Counted from the first letter of the stretch, positions 17,288 through 26,323 are shown. The stretch: DNA of 64,000 nt from an uncultured Cohaesibacter sp. (GCF_963662805.1 NZ_OY759857.1:207837-271836), one strand, 5' to 3'. The notes: generated by a model not told the origin, from the sequence alone. A program made the numbers and translations.

Positions 17288-18448
17288 ATGACATTTGGAA
17301 GCAAGAAGGCTTCGATCAGAAGAGCCATTGAGGTTTGCAACGCCGTCTCCAAAGGAGATTTCGAAGCCCGGATCTTGAATATCCCGGAACGGGGTGAAAC
17401 CGCCGAGTTGATGCATGCAATCAACCAGTTGATCGACCGCACGGATGCCTACATCAGGGAATCCAAAGCCTGTCTCGACTATGTCTCTCGCAACCAGCAT
17501 TTCCGCCTGATCGCGGAAAAGGGCATGATCGGCAATTTCAAGGCCGCTGCGGAGAGCATCAACAAGGCGACCTATCAGATCAAGCAGCGTCATGATGGCT
17601 TCTGCGAGCTCGGTGCGCGGTTCGAAACCGATCTCGAGAATATCGTCGGTGACATGACCACGATGATCAAGGAGCTCCAGGATTCCTCACGGCAAGTGTC
17701 CCAGGCGTCCAACAGCGCCAAGGAACAGTCCCTTGTGGCCGCGTCCGGCGCCGAAGAGGCATCGACCAACATGCAGTCGATCGCATCTGCCGTCGAGGAA
17801 CTGAGTGCCTCGATCGCCGAAATCAACGCACAGGTCGTGAACAGTTCCGACATCGCCCGCCAGTCGGTCGACAAGTCCCACGACATGAGTGGTGAGATCT
17901 CGGGTCTGGCGAGCGCCTCGCAGGAAATCGGTGACGTCATTGCGCTGATCTCCGACATTGCCGCACAGACAAACCTTCTGGCCCTCAATGCCACCATCGA
18001 GGCGGCGCGAGCAGGCGAAGCGGGCAAGGGCTTTGCCATCGTGGCTCAGGAGGTCAAGAGCCTGTCCACCCAGACAGCGAACGCTACAGAACAGATCGCC
18101 CGTCAGATCGACGGCATTCAGGCTGCCACCTCGCGGGCCGTGCGTGCCAACGACGAGATTTCCGCGACCATTGAACGGGTCAGCGAAATCTCTGCCGCGA
18201 TTGCAGCAGCGGTTGAGCAGCAGAGCTCGGCCACCAAGGAAATCGCAGGCAATGTCGAAGAAGCCGCCGGTGGAACCCAGCATGTCAGTGCCGGGATCAG
18301 CGAGGTCAACGAGGCGACAGCCGCGACAGAGAAAACGGCTCTCAATGTGCTCGCCGTCTCCGAGAAGATGGTCGAGAAGGAAAGAGGCCTCGACAATCTG
18401 CGCAAGGAACTGGTCGACTTCCTTGTCGAAGTGCGCAAGGTGGGGTGA
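17288..18448 (+). CDS. Soluble methyl-accepting chemotaxis protein
   Basis: This 386-residue chemoreceptor has no transmembrane helix. The N-terminal third is a helical region with paired HAMP-like or PAS-linker character (VCNAVSKGDFEARILNIP, and again YVSRNQHFRLIAEKGMIGNFK). The rest is the MCP signalling domain, with the hairpin tip DIAAQTNLLALNATIEAARAGEAGKGFAIVA conserved in shorter pieces (LLALNATIEAARAGE). Start at ATG 17288 follows a GGGG purine stretch; an in-frame TTG lies five codons upstream. It directly follows a separate PAS protein that probably gives it sensory input. A terminator begins about 22 bases after the stop. Confidence 0.9.
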   Translation: MTFGSKKASIRRAIEVCNAVSKGDFEARILNIPERGETAELMHAINQLIDRTDAYIRESKACLDYVSRNQHFRLIAEKGMIGNFKAAAESINKATYQIKQRHDGFCELGARFETDLENIVGDMTTMIKELQDSSRQVSQASNSAKEQSLVAASGAEEASTNMQSIASAVEELSASIAEINAQVVNSSDIARQSVDKSHDMSGEISGLASASQEIGDVIALISDIAAQTNLLALNATIEAARAGEAGKGFAIVAQEVKSLSTQTANATEQIARQIDGIQAATSRAVRANDEISATIERVSEISAAIAAAVEQQSSATKEIAGNVEEAAGGTQHVSAGISEVNEATAATEKTALNVLAVSEKMVEKERGLDNLRKELVDFLVEVRKVG

Positions 18449-18470
18449 TCTCCGGCCAACTGGATATGAA

Positions 18471-18504
18471 AAAACGGCGTTTCGAAAGAAGCGCCGTTTT
18501 TTTT
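18471..18504. terminator. Bidirectional terminator between chemoreceptor and pgm genes
   Basis: AAAACGGCG and CGCCGTTTT form a 9-bp stem that extends with partial pairing. Runs of A on the left and T on the right would terminate transcription from both convergent genes. Confidence 0.88.
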
Positions 18505-18538
18505 GTTTCGTATCAGAAGGACCGAAAGCCGATGTGCA

Positions 18539-20170
18539 TCAGGTGATGACGTTTGGCTCGCTGCGCCCGATGCTATTGGCAAGGTCCGTGAGCTCGAGCA
18601 TGGCGGCAACAACGCCCTTGAGCGCGACTTGCGGGTCAAGGCTGTGATCGCCGTGTGAATCCACATATTGCTCGAGATAGACGCGCAAGGTTGCTCCTTC
18701 TGTGCCGGTGCCGGACAGACGGAATACGGTCCGCGCCCCGCCTTCGAACCAGACCCTGAGGCCTTGTCCCGTGCTGACCGAACCATCGACCGGGTCATTA
18801 TAGGCGAACTCATCTGCCTTGGTCACGGCAAGACCGGCAAAGCTCTTGCCCGGCAGACTGTCGAGCTGGGCGCGCAACCCGTCGATCAGATTGTTGGCCG
18901 CATCGGTCGGGATCGCTTCATAGTCATAGCGAGAATAATAATCGCGACCAAAGGTCATCCAGTGATCGAGAAGGATGTCTTTCACCGGCTCACGCCGCTC
19001 CGCAAGGATGTTGAGCCAAAGGAGAACCGCCCACAGACCGTCCTTCTCGCGAACATGGTTGGAGCCGGTGCCCGCGCTTTCCTCACCACAGATCGTAACC
19101 TTGTCCGCATCAAGAAGGTTGCCGAAAAATTTCCAGCCCGTCGGGGTCTCATAGATTCCGATATGCATCTTCGCGGCAACCCTGTCACAGGCCGCGCTCG
19201 TCGGCATGGACCGGGCGATGCCCGACAGGCCATCACGATAGGCCGGAGCGTAGTGGGCGTTGGCCGCCAGAAGCGCCAGACTGTCCGACGGAGTGACATA
19301 GGCATGACGTCCGATGATCATGTTGCGGTCGCCATCACCATCCGAGGCGGCGCCAAAACAGGGCGCATTGGCCGACATCATCAGATCCATCAGGCTCTTG
19401 GCCCAGACCGGGTTGGGGTCGGGATGACCGCCGCCGAAGTCTTCGCTCGGGGTGGCATTGATGACGGTGCCTTCGGGCGCGCCAAGTGCCCCTTCAAGGA
19501 TCGCCTTGGCATAGGGACCCGTGACCGCGTGCATGGCGTCGAACACCATGGTGAAGCCACCGGCAAACAGGTTGCGAATGTGCACGAAGTCGAACAGGGA
19601 GGCCATAAGCTCCTTGTAGTCTTTCACCGGATCAACGACCTGAATGGTCATATCGCCCATCTTGCTTTCGCCAATCGAAGCCAGATCCACCATGGGCGCA
19701 TCAGCAATTTTATACTCGCTCAGCGAACAGGTCTGATCATAGATCGCTTCGGTGACGCCTTCCGGTGCCGGACCGCCGTTGGAAACGTTGTATTTGACGC
19801 CGAAGTCTTCATCGATGCCGCCGGGGTTGTGGCTGGCTGACAGAATGAGACCTCCATTGGTCTTGTTCTTGCGAATGAGGTTCGAGGCTGCGGGCGTCGA
19901 GAGCAGGCCGTTCTGCCCGACAATGACCTTCGCCGCGCCATTGGCTGCTGCCATCTTCAGGATTGTCTGAATGGCCTGACGGTTGAAATATCGGCCATCG
20001 CCTCCCACGACGAAGCACTTGCCTTCTGCTCCATCGATGGCGTTGAACACCGATTGGATGAAATTCTCAAGATATCCCGGCTCCATGAACACCCGGGTCT
20101 TCTTGCGAAGTCCGGAGGTGCCGGGTTTCTGCCCTGCGATGGGTTGGCAGGCAATGGTATCGATTTTCAT
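18539..20170 (-). CDS. pgm: Phosphoglucomutase (alpha-D-glucose 1,6-phosphomutase)
   Basis: This 543-residue enzyme interconverts glucose 1-phosphate and glucose 6-phosphate, feeding UDP-glucose and glycogen synthesis. The phospho-serine loop is ILSASHNPGGIDEDFG with Ser113. The Mg-binding loop appears as AASDGDGDRNMI, and the sugar-binding CGEESAGTGSNHVREKDG and C-terminal RLSGTGTEGATLRVY phosphate loop are present. Length matches the eukaryote-like Pgm family (about 543). ATG 20170 is chosen because the protein then begins at the family's usual N-terminus and has a TGGAG site upstream; 61 further upstream codons are not typical coding sequence. It is monocistronic and convergent with the chemoreceptor gene. 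Confidence 0.94.
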   Translation of the reverse strand: MKIDTIACQPIAGQKPGTSGLRKKTRVFMEPGYLENFIQSVFNAIDGAEGKCFVVGGDGRYFNRQAIQTILKMAAANGAAKVIVGQNGLLSTPAASNLIRKNKTNGGLILSASHNPGGIDEDFGVKYNVSNGGPAPEGVTEAIYDQTCSLSEYKIADAPMVDLASIGESKMGDMTIQVVDPVKDYKELMASLFDFVHIRNLFAGGFTMVFDAMHAVTGPYAKAILEGALGAPEGTVINATPSEDFGGGHPDPNPVWAKSLMDLMMSANAPCFGAASDGDGDRNMIIGRHAYVTPSDSLALLAANAHYAPAYRDGLSGIARSMPTSAACDRVAAKMHIGIYETPTGWKFFGNLLDADKVTICGEESAGTGSNHVREKDGLWAVLLWLNILAERREPVKDILLDHWMTFGRDYYSRYDYEAIPTDAANNLIDGLRAQLDSLPGKSFAGLAVTKADEFAYNDPVDGSVSTGQGLRVWFEGGARTVFRLSGTGTEGATLRVYLEQYVDSHGDHSLDPQVALKGVVAAMLELTDLANSIGRSEPNVIT

Positions 20171-20404
20171 ATTGCAGACTCCAGGTCGAATATTGTGCAA
20201 CCTTAACGTTGTCATTGCGTGGCGAACATAGATTTGAATCAAATTGCAGAGGAAGAAATGAATTTTATCTCCTCTCCGCAAGCAATTATCCGGTGTCTTT
20301 CGTAAGGGAACCCGGTCACAGGGCATCTGGTTCCACAAATCGAGCAGGCACATTTCGGTCGAACATAAAGGACTTTGGACGCTGCTGTGTGACGATCAGG
20401 GCTT

Positions 20405-21298
20405 TCAGCGCACGCGGCGGCTGTTGAGCAGGATGCCAAGCCCGATAAAAGCGATGCCTAGGATATGATAGCCTTGCAACCGCTCGCCAAGGAACGCCAC
20501 GGCGAGAATGGCCACCCAGCCGGGCATCAGATGAATGGAAATACCGGCCTTGGCCGGTCCGATCAGACTGACACCCTTGTTGTAGCTCGCGTAGGCCAGC
20601 AGCGAGGCAATGAAGGTGATATAGGCAACGGTCATCATCGAGAGGGGCGTCACCGGCATAGCCTTGATCGTCAGGCTTTCCCAGACATAGAGCGGCAAAA
20701 GCATGACGGCCCCCGCGCCGGTGATCAGGGTCAGCATGACGAGCGGGTCGAGGGTGTCAGGGCGCATCTTCACGGTGATCGAATAGCCAGCCCAGACCAG
20801 AGCCGCCGCCACCATCCAGATGTCACCGACCGTGAAGGTCACCTCAAGCAGCCGTTCCAGATTGCCGTGGGTGATGACGATCGCCACGCCAACAAAGGAC
20901 ACGATGATGCCCGCGATCTGCGCCCAGCCGATGCGATCCTTGAGGAAAATGACCGAAAACAGCGAAATGAAGGCCGGACTTGTCGCCAGAATGAGCGTGA
21001 CGTTGATGGCGGTCGTCGTATGAAGCGCCTGATATTGCAGTGGGTTGAAGGCGGCAATGCCAAGAGCCGACATGGCCGTCAGCAGCTTCCATTCCCGTTT
21101 GATCACCGGCCAGTTGGTCTTGAATTTCGGCGCGGTGAAGAACAACAGGACGCCACAGCACAACGCCCAGCGCCAGAAGGACATGCCCAACGGTGGCAGA
21201 TCACTTCGCACGGCGCGTCCGATGACGATATTGCCGCTCCAGGCCAGGGTTGCGGTGGCAAGAAGGGCAAAGGCGAGAATGGTCTGATTGGTCTTCAT
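20405..21298 (-). CDS. EamA/DMT family transporter
   Basis: This 297-residue inner-membrane protein has about ten hydrophobic helices arranged as two EamA repeats. LAWSGNIVIGRAVRSDLPP opens the first and VWAGYSITVKMRP the second. WVAILAVAFLGERLQGYHILGIAFIGLGILL is the typical ending (shown in part: FLGERLQGYHILGIAFIG). The family exports small metabolites such as amino acids or their analogues; the substrate is unknown. About 234 bp of non-coding DNA separates it from pgm on the same strand, so it is probably transcribed separately. Confidence 0.88.
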   Translation of the reverse strand: MKTNQTILAFALLATATLAWSGNIVIGRAVRSDLPPLGMSFWRWALCCGVLLFFTAPKFKTNWPVIKREWKLLTAMSALGIAAFNPLQYQALHTTTAINVTLILATSPAFISLFSVIFLKDRIGWAQIAGIIVSFVGVAIVITHGNLERLLEVTFTVGDIWMVAAALVWAGYSITVKMRPDTLDPLVMLTLITGAGAVMLLPLYVWESLTIKAMPVTPLSMMTVAYITFIASLLAYASYNKGVSLIGPAKAGISIHLMPGWVAILAVAFLGERLQGYHILGIAFIGLGILLNSRRVR

Positions 21299-21431
21299 CG
21301 GGGCGAACTTGGAATGAGGCAGTGCCGTGCGTGAACACGAAGCGGGAAGGATATCTCAAATCCTTCGCACACTTTATCGATGAGCGAAAGCACAAAAGCC
21401 CTCACTCCGGTCTGCCAGACGCGATGACGCG

Positions 21432-22400
21432 CTAGTTTTTGAGCGACAGCATCCAGTTCAGCGTGTCGCGCCAATCCAGCATCCGGATCGGTGTGCCATG
21501 CTTGCCAGTCTCGAAGATTGCGAGCCTGATCGGATAGGTTGGCTTGAGTGTCTTGACCGTCTCGAAAAAGTCGAGCTGTCCCTTCCACGGAAAAGCGCTG
21601 TCCCATGTGCCATGACCGATGAACAGTGGTATGGAGGCCCCTGTCGACTGGAAGGCTGCGGAGGAGAAAAGCGTGTCATTGCGGGCAACGCCAAGCAGCA
21701 ACAGCCCATCAACCATAGACGCAGCATTGGCATCGGCCAGAATCTGCCAGCAGATTTCACCGCCCATCGAACCGCAGGCGACAAACACAGCCGCGCCGGG
21801 TGAGCGGGCTTTCTGGCTGGCGATCAGGGCCTTGATCTCTTGGCCACCACGATCGCCAAAGTCTGAGAAGTCCGGCGAGATATAGAGCCCGTTGTTGCGC
21901 ACCATCAGGTTCTTGATTCGGTTGAAATTGCCGCCGAAGGACCAGTCATCCACCCCCTGATGCCGGTTGCCGCCTTTGCCGTGCAGATAGACGACGATGA
22001 TATCAGCGCCACCTGCGGTCTTGCCGACGGCCTCATATTTGAGGGCACGTCCATTGACGCTGTAGTCAAACGTGGCCTGACTGCTGTTCGGTTTGAAGGA
22101 GATGTAATAGCTTTTCACCTTCTTGACCGGCAGCTCGTCCCGATCATTGATGTCGCGCTGCGCCTTGTAGTCGACCCGAACGAGGTCGCCACCATAGCGG
22201 CTTTCGAGCACGTCCGGATAGCGGAACAGGCGGTCCTTGTAGGAGGATAGACGAAGGGCGTGACTTGACGCCGATGTCGACACCAATAGGACGCCTGCAA
22301 GCATCAGACTGGAGAGTGATGACACAGATGACCGGGCAACGGCGTGCCGGAGGCCAGTCCATAGGGTAGAAAGGGCTGGTCGCTGGAAAGCGAAAATCAT
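21432..22400 (-). CDS. Exported alpha/beta-hydrolase-like protein of unknown function
   Basis: This 322-residue protein starts with a long N-terminal hydrophobic segment (about residues 25-50, SLMLAGVLLVSTSASSHA) that looks like a signal peptide. The soluble part has alpha/beta hydrolase features: an oxyanion-type YLHGKGGNRHQG, a nucleophile elbow CGSMGGE, a possible acid in GHGTWDSAFPW, and a possible histidine in TGKHGTPIRM. The first Gly of GxSxG is Cys, so activity is uncertain. The ATG at 22400 overlaps the stop of the MATE gene by four bases (ATGA), which supports this start and a shared transcript. Confidence 0.75.
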   Translation of the reverse strand: MIFAFQRPALSTLWTGLRHAVARSSVSSLSSLMLAGVLLVSTSASSHALRLSSYKDRLFRYPDVLESRYGGDLVRVDYKAQRDINDRDELPVKKVKSYYISFKPNSSQATFDYSVNGRALKYEAVGKTAGGADIIVVYLHGKGGNRHQGVDDWSFGGNFNRIKNLMVRNNGLYISPDFSDFGDRGGQEIKALIASQKARSPGAAVFVACGSMGGEICWQILADANAASMVDGLLLLGVARNDTLFSSAAFQSTGASIPLFIGHGTWDSAFPWKGQLDFFETVKTLKPTYPIRLAIFETGKHGTPIRMLDWRDTLNWMLSLKN

Positions 22401-23734
22401 GAAGAAATCCGGATGTCGATGGAGCGGTTCAATTTGCGCCACATGATACCTGCTCTGATGCTTTCTTCAAGCAAAAGCACGCCAAAGGCAACATAAAGCG
22501 GAAGCTCGTACAAAAGGCTCAAGAGCAAAAGCAGCGGCAGACCGAACCCCCATTGCAGCCCCACCTGAACCCGTGTCACCCAGCGTGGCCAGCCGGTCGC
22601 TCTGAGAATGGCACCAATGGTTACGGACGCCGTGCGGATGACCACAAGGCACCCGGCAAAGGGGATGAGCAGCATGAAATTGAGCCGAACCGCCCCGGAA
22701 ATGTGCCAGCTGACGCCACCCACGACGAGGGTGACACCAACAAAGATGAGCGCAAGCCGGGGGGCCAGAATTCTGAGGGCCTTGAGGATCGCCCCGACGC
22801 TTTGCTTCAGCCTGTCGCTCTCAGGCGGTAGATCGGCACAGGAGATCGTTGCCGAGAGCGCCACCGCTCGCCCCAGAACATTCGAGACCGACAGCCACGG
22901 AACCATCAGCGCCAGTGCCGCAAAAGAAAGATAGGGCAACTGCGAGAACATCAGGTTATAGCCCTGCGAGCCGACAATCAGCGAGGCGACGTTGAAGGTC
23001 ACCGGAATGAGAATGGAGCGATCCGCAACTTGCTCGGCCGAGGCGGTTCTGTCGCCGTTCTGATGAAAGTCGGCCAAGGTCAGCACGATCAGATAGACAA
23101 GGCGCGCACCCTGACTGATCAGCGTGGCAACCGCAGCGCCCTGAACACCCAGTTCCGGTGCGCCAAACCAGCCGTAGATCAGAAGCGCATTGAGGATGAT
23201 GTTGAGAGGCAATTCAATGGCATAGCCCTTGAGCTCTCGCGTGGCCTGACGCCTCACATCGAAGGACAGGGAGAGGAGATAGGCGACAAAGCTGATCGGT
23301 AGGCCATAGACCATCAGCTCCAGATAGCGCTTGGCCGCAAAGCCGACGCCAGACGTGGTGGCGAGATGATCGACAAGAAAATTGATATTGAAGCGGAACA
23401 GCAAGACGAGGATGAGGCTCAGTCCGAGGCCAAGGGCCAGAATGCGGAACAGCCGTCGATAGAAGAGAGCCATGTCGCCAGCGCCATAGGCCCGCGTCAG
23501 CAGGATCTGTGCCGCCGAGCCGAGGCCGAAGAGCAGCGCCATGAAGATCCCATAGAGACCCGCGCACAGGCCGAGACCGGCAAGGGTCTCGTCTCCCACG
23601 GGCGCAACCATGTTGGCGTCGATCAGAATGGCCGAGGTTGCCAGCAACCCGGAAACGGACAGATATCCAGCCAGCCGAAGGATGGAGGGCGTGCCGCGAT
23701 CAAACAGGTCTTGAGGAGGGGAAGTGTTGGTCAC
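22397..23734 (-). CDS. MATE family multidrug/metabolite efflux transporter
   Basis: This 445-residue protein has about twelve hydrophobic segments and resembles MATE exporters, which use Na+ or H+ gradients to expel cationic compounds. Examples of family-like sequence are LIDANMVAPVGDETLAGLGL near the start and AAQILLTRAYGAGD in the loop after helix 2. The second half begins around GSQGYNLMFSQLPYLSFAAL. It is translationally coupled to the exported hydrolase-like gene downstream. With a Na+-NQR operon nearby, a sodium-driven mechanism is possible but not shown. Confidence 0.87.
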   Translation of the reverse strand: MTNTSPPQDLFDRGTPSILRLAGYLSVSGLLATSAILIDANMVAPVGDETLAGLGLCAGLYGIFMALLFGLGSAAQILLTRAYGAGDMALFYRRLFRILALGLGLSLILVLLFRFNINFLVDHLATTSGVGFAAKRYLELMVYGLPISFVAYLLSLSFDVRRQATRELKGYAIELPLNIILNALLIYGWFGAPELGVQGAAVATLISQGARLVYLIVLTLADFHQNGDRTASAEQVADRSILIPVTFNVASLIVGSQGYNLMFSQLPYLSFAALALMVPWLSVSNVLGRAVALSATISCADLPPESDRLKQSVGAILKALRILAPRLALIFVGVTLVVGGVSWHISGAVRLNFMLLIPFAGCLVVIRTASVTIGAILRATGWPRWVTRVQVGLQWGFGLPLLLLLSLLYELPLYVAFGVLLLEESIRAGIMWRKLNRSIDIRISS

Positions 23735-23837
23735 TGGGGTTGATTGGCCCTTGCAAAGTCAACTGGCTTGCGTCCGCTGGACATTAGGCTAAATTGGCTG
23801 CGATTCCAATGTTCAAAACAGTAAGGTCGACAGCCCC

Positions 23838-24026
23838 GTGTCCCAATTCGCCATAACCAGTCCCATCGTCGGCATGATCATTCTGGTGGTCTTCGTTCTG
23901 GCGGGCAAAGTCTTCAGAGACAATTGGAAACTGCGGGGACCGAACTGGAAGCGCAATTGCTGGCTCTCCGGTCTGGTTGCCGCCGCCTGTTTTGGCGTGC
24001 TCGCCTTCGTCCCCTTCATGCCCTAG
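23838..24026 (+). CDS. Small two-helix membrane protein, unknown
   Basis: This 62-residue reading frame starts with GTG and has a GTAAGG purine site about 12 bases upstream. It has two hydrophobic helices (about 8-23 and 44-60) separated by a strongly basic loop (KVFRDNWKLRGPNWKRN), a pattern expected of a real small inner-membrane protein. It sits between the divergent MATE gene and the convergent LysE gene. I do not recognise the family. It could be a chance frame, but the charge and helix pattern argue for a gene. Confidence 0.55.
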   Translation: MSQFAITSPIVGMIILVVFVLAGKVFRDNWKLRGPNWKRNCWLSGLVAAACFGVLAFVPFMP

Positions 24027-24041
24027 GCGATACCGGATGCT

Positions 24042-24662
24042 TTAGCCGCGCGAAAGCGCCAGCTTTCCGGCGAACAGCAGGAACGCAGCGCCCGCAAAGG
24101 CATCGATCCAGCGACGCAGATGCATGGCGCGGCGGGATACCGCCGGGGTCGTCAGAGCGAATGCCACCATCCCGTACCAGAAAATGGAAATCGCCACCAT
24201 CGTCAGCGCACCGCCAAGGCCGAGCCAGACGGAAATGCCCTCGGGCATCGCGGCAGCAAACAGGGCCGAGACGAAGAGGGCGGTCTTGGGATTGCTCAGG
24301 TTGGTGATCGCACCGGAGCGGAAGGCGCGGATGAGGGAAGGGGGGCTATCCTCGGGCGTGATGCTTGCGGCGTAGCGATTGATGATGGCCGCACGAAGCA
24401 TCTTGACGCCGACAAAGACCAGATAGGCCGCGCCCAGCAGTTTGATGCCCATGAAGAGTTCAGGGAAGCTCTTGAATAGAGAAGCGATCCCGAGCCATCC
24501 GGCGACGCCCCAGACGAAAGTGCCGCCTGCAATGCCAAGCGCAGCTAAAAGGGCTTCGCTGCGCCGCCCGATGAGGCTGTAGCGCAGGATGAGGAAGAAG
24601 TTCGGTCCCGGTGAAACAACTGCGAGTGCCCAAACCAGCAAAACGGCGAGAAGGAAATCCAT
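24042..24662 (-). CDS. LysE/RhtB family exporter
   Basis: This 206-residue membrane protein has about six helices and typical LysE/RhtB motifs: VVSPGPNFFLILRYSLIGRR at the start, GIAGGTFVWGVAGWLG, and the mid-protein FRSGAITNLSNPKTALFV. Relatives export lysine, homoserine, threonine or similar solutes. Its ATG overlaps the nqrM stop (TGATG), so it is coupled to the apbE-nqrM unit, an association I would not predict from known NQR biology. Substrate unknown. Confidence 0.9.
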   Translation of the reverse strand: MDFLLAVLLVWALAVVSPGPNFFLILRYSLIGRRSEALLAALGIAGGTFVWGVAGWLGIASLFKSFPELFMGIKLLGAAYLVFVGVKMLRAAIINRYAASITPEDSPPSLIRAFRSGAITNLSNPKTALFVSALFAAAMPEGISVWLGLGGALTMVAISIFWYGMVAFALTTPAVSRRAMHLRRWIDAFAGAAFLLFAGKLALSRG

Positions 24663-24928
24663 CAGGCTTTGGCCGAATGGCCCTCCAGCGCTTCTCGCTC
24701 AAGTTTTTCGCGCATGGCCTTCTTGCGCGGGCATTCGCCATTGAGGCGCTCTTTCAGGGGGCTGTCCTTGTCAACGGCCGAGCCGCAAATCAGGCAATGG
24801 TCTGCGTCGGAAATGGCATTCAGTCCGCCACAGGAGCCAGCAATCGGCTTGCGTTTGAACATCACGCCGACAGCCATGCCGGACAGGACCACCAAAAAGG
24901 CGACGAATGCGATCAGAAAGGTTTCCAT
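24662..24928 (-). CDS. nqrM: Na+-NQR maturation protein NqrM
   Basis: This 88-residue protein has one N-terminal transmembrane helix (about 3-24) followed by a Cys-containing cytoplasmic segment. The NqrM signature GSCGGL appears just after the helix, with more cysteines in HCLICGS and GECPRKK. NqrM is required to insert iron at the NqrD/NqrE site of Na+-NQR. The second cysteine cluster differs from the compact Vibrio arrangement and the protein is a little longer. It lies 40 bases downstream of apbE, and both face away from nqrABCDEF. Confidence 0.85.
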   Translation of the reverse strand: METFLIAFVAFLVVLSGMAVGVMFKRKPIAGSCGGLNAISDADHCLICGSAVDKDSPLKERLNGECPRKKAMREKLEREALEGHSAKA

Positions 24929-24968
24929 AGGACAGTTCCTTCAGTTCCCGGTTTCAAGGACCGGGTTT

Positions 24969-26003
24969 TCAGTTCTTTGCCGCCATCAGCGCTTCGAAAG
25001 CCTCGCTGCTCGATGTGGCAAATCCGTCAGCTTCCCGCGTGATAAAATAGGCGGGAATCTTTAATTTATTTGCCAGCTCCCTGCCAGCCTTCTCACCCAG
25101 CACCAGCAACGCGGTTGCCAGACCATCGGCGCGCATCCCGGTCGGAGCCAGAACGGTCACGGATGCCAGATTGTGCGTGACCGGGCGTCCGGTCACCGGA
25201 TCGATGATGTGGGACATCCGCCGCCCCTCGTCATCGAGGTAGAAGTTGCGATAGTCGCCAGAGGTCGCCATGCCCATGTCGAGCACGGAAACGATCAGCT
25301 GCACCGAGCGACCCTTTTCATCCGGCTTTTCTATGCCAACCCGCCAGGGAACACCATAGTCATTGTGCCCGTGGGCAAAAAGGTCGCCACCTATCTCAAC
25401 CAGATAATTCGAAATGCCATGTTTCTCAAGGGTGCGCCCGATCAAATCCGCGCTATATCCCTTGGCAATGGCCCCGAGGTTGATCGAAACCGGGGCCTTC
25501 TTCTTGCGAACACCTGCAGGTGTGTCCCTGATTTCGAGCAGGTCTGCCTGACCGACATTGTTGAGTGCGGCTTTGATTTCCACTTCGCTCGGAGGGTTTT
25601 GCCGGTCACTCGGGCCAAAGCCCCACATGTCGATAAGTGGCGACAATGTAATGTCGAATCGCCCGCCACTCTGTTTGTTGATCCGGGACGCTTCTTGGAG
25701 TACTTCTAGGAACGGTGGCGAAATTTCCTGCCAATTGGTCGTCGTACTCGCATTGAACCGAGAAATTTCCGAGTCATCGGTCCAATTGTTCAGTTTGTCA
25801 TTTGCTTCATCGAGAGTCTTTTTGATATCCTGATAAAGCGCTTCCTCGTCCACCTTGCCACGCGCGTGCAGTGCCTTGATTGTGTAGCTAGTTCCCATTG
25901 TGTTGCCGCGCAACACATATTCATCGGTTTGTTCTGTAAGCAGGTCGCAACCGGAAAGGCTAACGAAAACGGCAAGAAAGGCAAAAGCGGCGAGCGCGCG
26001 CAT
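24969..26003 (-). CDS. apbE: FAD:protein FMN transferase ApbE
   Basis: This 344-residue lipoprotein (lipobox LSGC near residue 19) belongs to the ApbE family, which transfers FMN from FAD onto threonines of NqrB and NqrC. Visible motifs are GNTMGTSYTIKAL near the start, DITLSPLIDMWGFGP, the nucleotide-binding NLGAIAKGYSADLIGR, YLVEIGGDLFAHG and the metal site MATSGDYRNFY. The C-terminal HIIDPVTGRPV and TVLAPTGMRADGLATAL are typical. It is divergent from nqrA across 320 bp and leads the apbE-nqrM-lysE unit. Confidence 0.93.
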   Translation of the reverse strand: MRALAAFAFLAVFVSLSGCDLLTEQTDEYVLRGNTMGTSYTIKALHARGKVDEEALYQDIKKTLDEANDKLNNWTDDSEISRFNASTTTNWQEISPPFLEVLQEASRINKQSGGRFDITLSPLIDMWGFGPSDRQNPPSEVEIKAALNNVGQADLLEIRDTPAGVRKKKAPVSINLGAIAKGYSADLIGRTLEKHGISNYLVEIGGDLFAHGHNDYGVPWRVGIEKPDEKGRSVQLIVSVLDMGMATSGDYRNFYLDDEGRRMSHIIDPVTGRPVTHNLASVTVLAPTGMRADGLATALLVLGEKAGRELANKLKIPAYFITREADGFATSSSEAFEALMAAKN

Positions 26004-26323
26004 AAGGTCTTGTCCTCAAAAGGCTGGAGTGTAAAAGTGAACACTATCCCTTAGGGTATGTCGGCAGGAATTGATCGTTTTGTGCCTTTCAAAATTGACG
26101 GAAGTCAAGGTATTTTCGCAGGTGTCCTAGAAAGAGAGCGGTGGAAAGAAAAGGGAAAATTATTTTATTTCCCCTATACAGGTTCCGATGCTCGTTGAAA
26201 GCAGTCCACCTTGTGGCGATTGGACTTGAATTGTTGGGCATCCGCAGTTAGCAAGAGAACGCTATTCGCAGGGCACGTTGGCGCTCGCGGCCAATAAGAA
26301 CACACATTTAGTCAAGGTATGCT
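26004..26323. other. Divergent promoter region apbE/nqrA
   Basis: This 320-bp region separates the apbE-nqrM-lysE unit from the nqrA-F operon and must carry both promoters. Its only clear feature is a perfect 14-bp palindrome at 26095-26108, annotated separately. An A/T-rich stretch around 26150-26180 may contain a promoter for nqrA, but I cannot choose -35 and -10 boxes with confidence. Confidence 0.6.
26095..26108. promoter_or_regulatory. FNR/CRP-family-like operator TTGAC-N4-GTCAA
   Basis: The sequence TTGACGGAAGTCAA has perfect 5-bp arms and a 4-base centre, the exact geometry of FNR/FixK/DNR-type sites (FNR consensus TTGAT-N4-ATCAA). It is about 92 bp upstream of apbE and 215 bp upstream of nqrA. 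Regulation of sodium-pump expression by an FNR-family protein is inferred from this motif alone. Confidence 0.5.
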
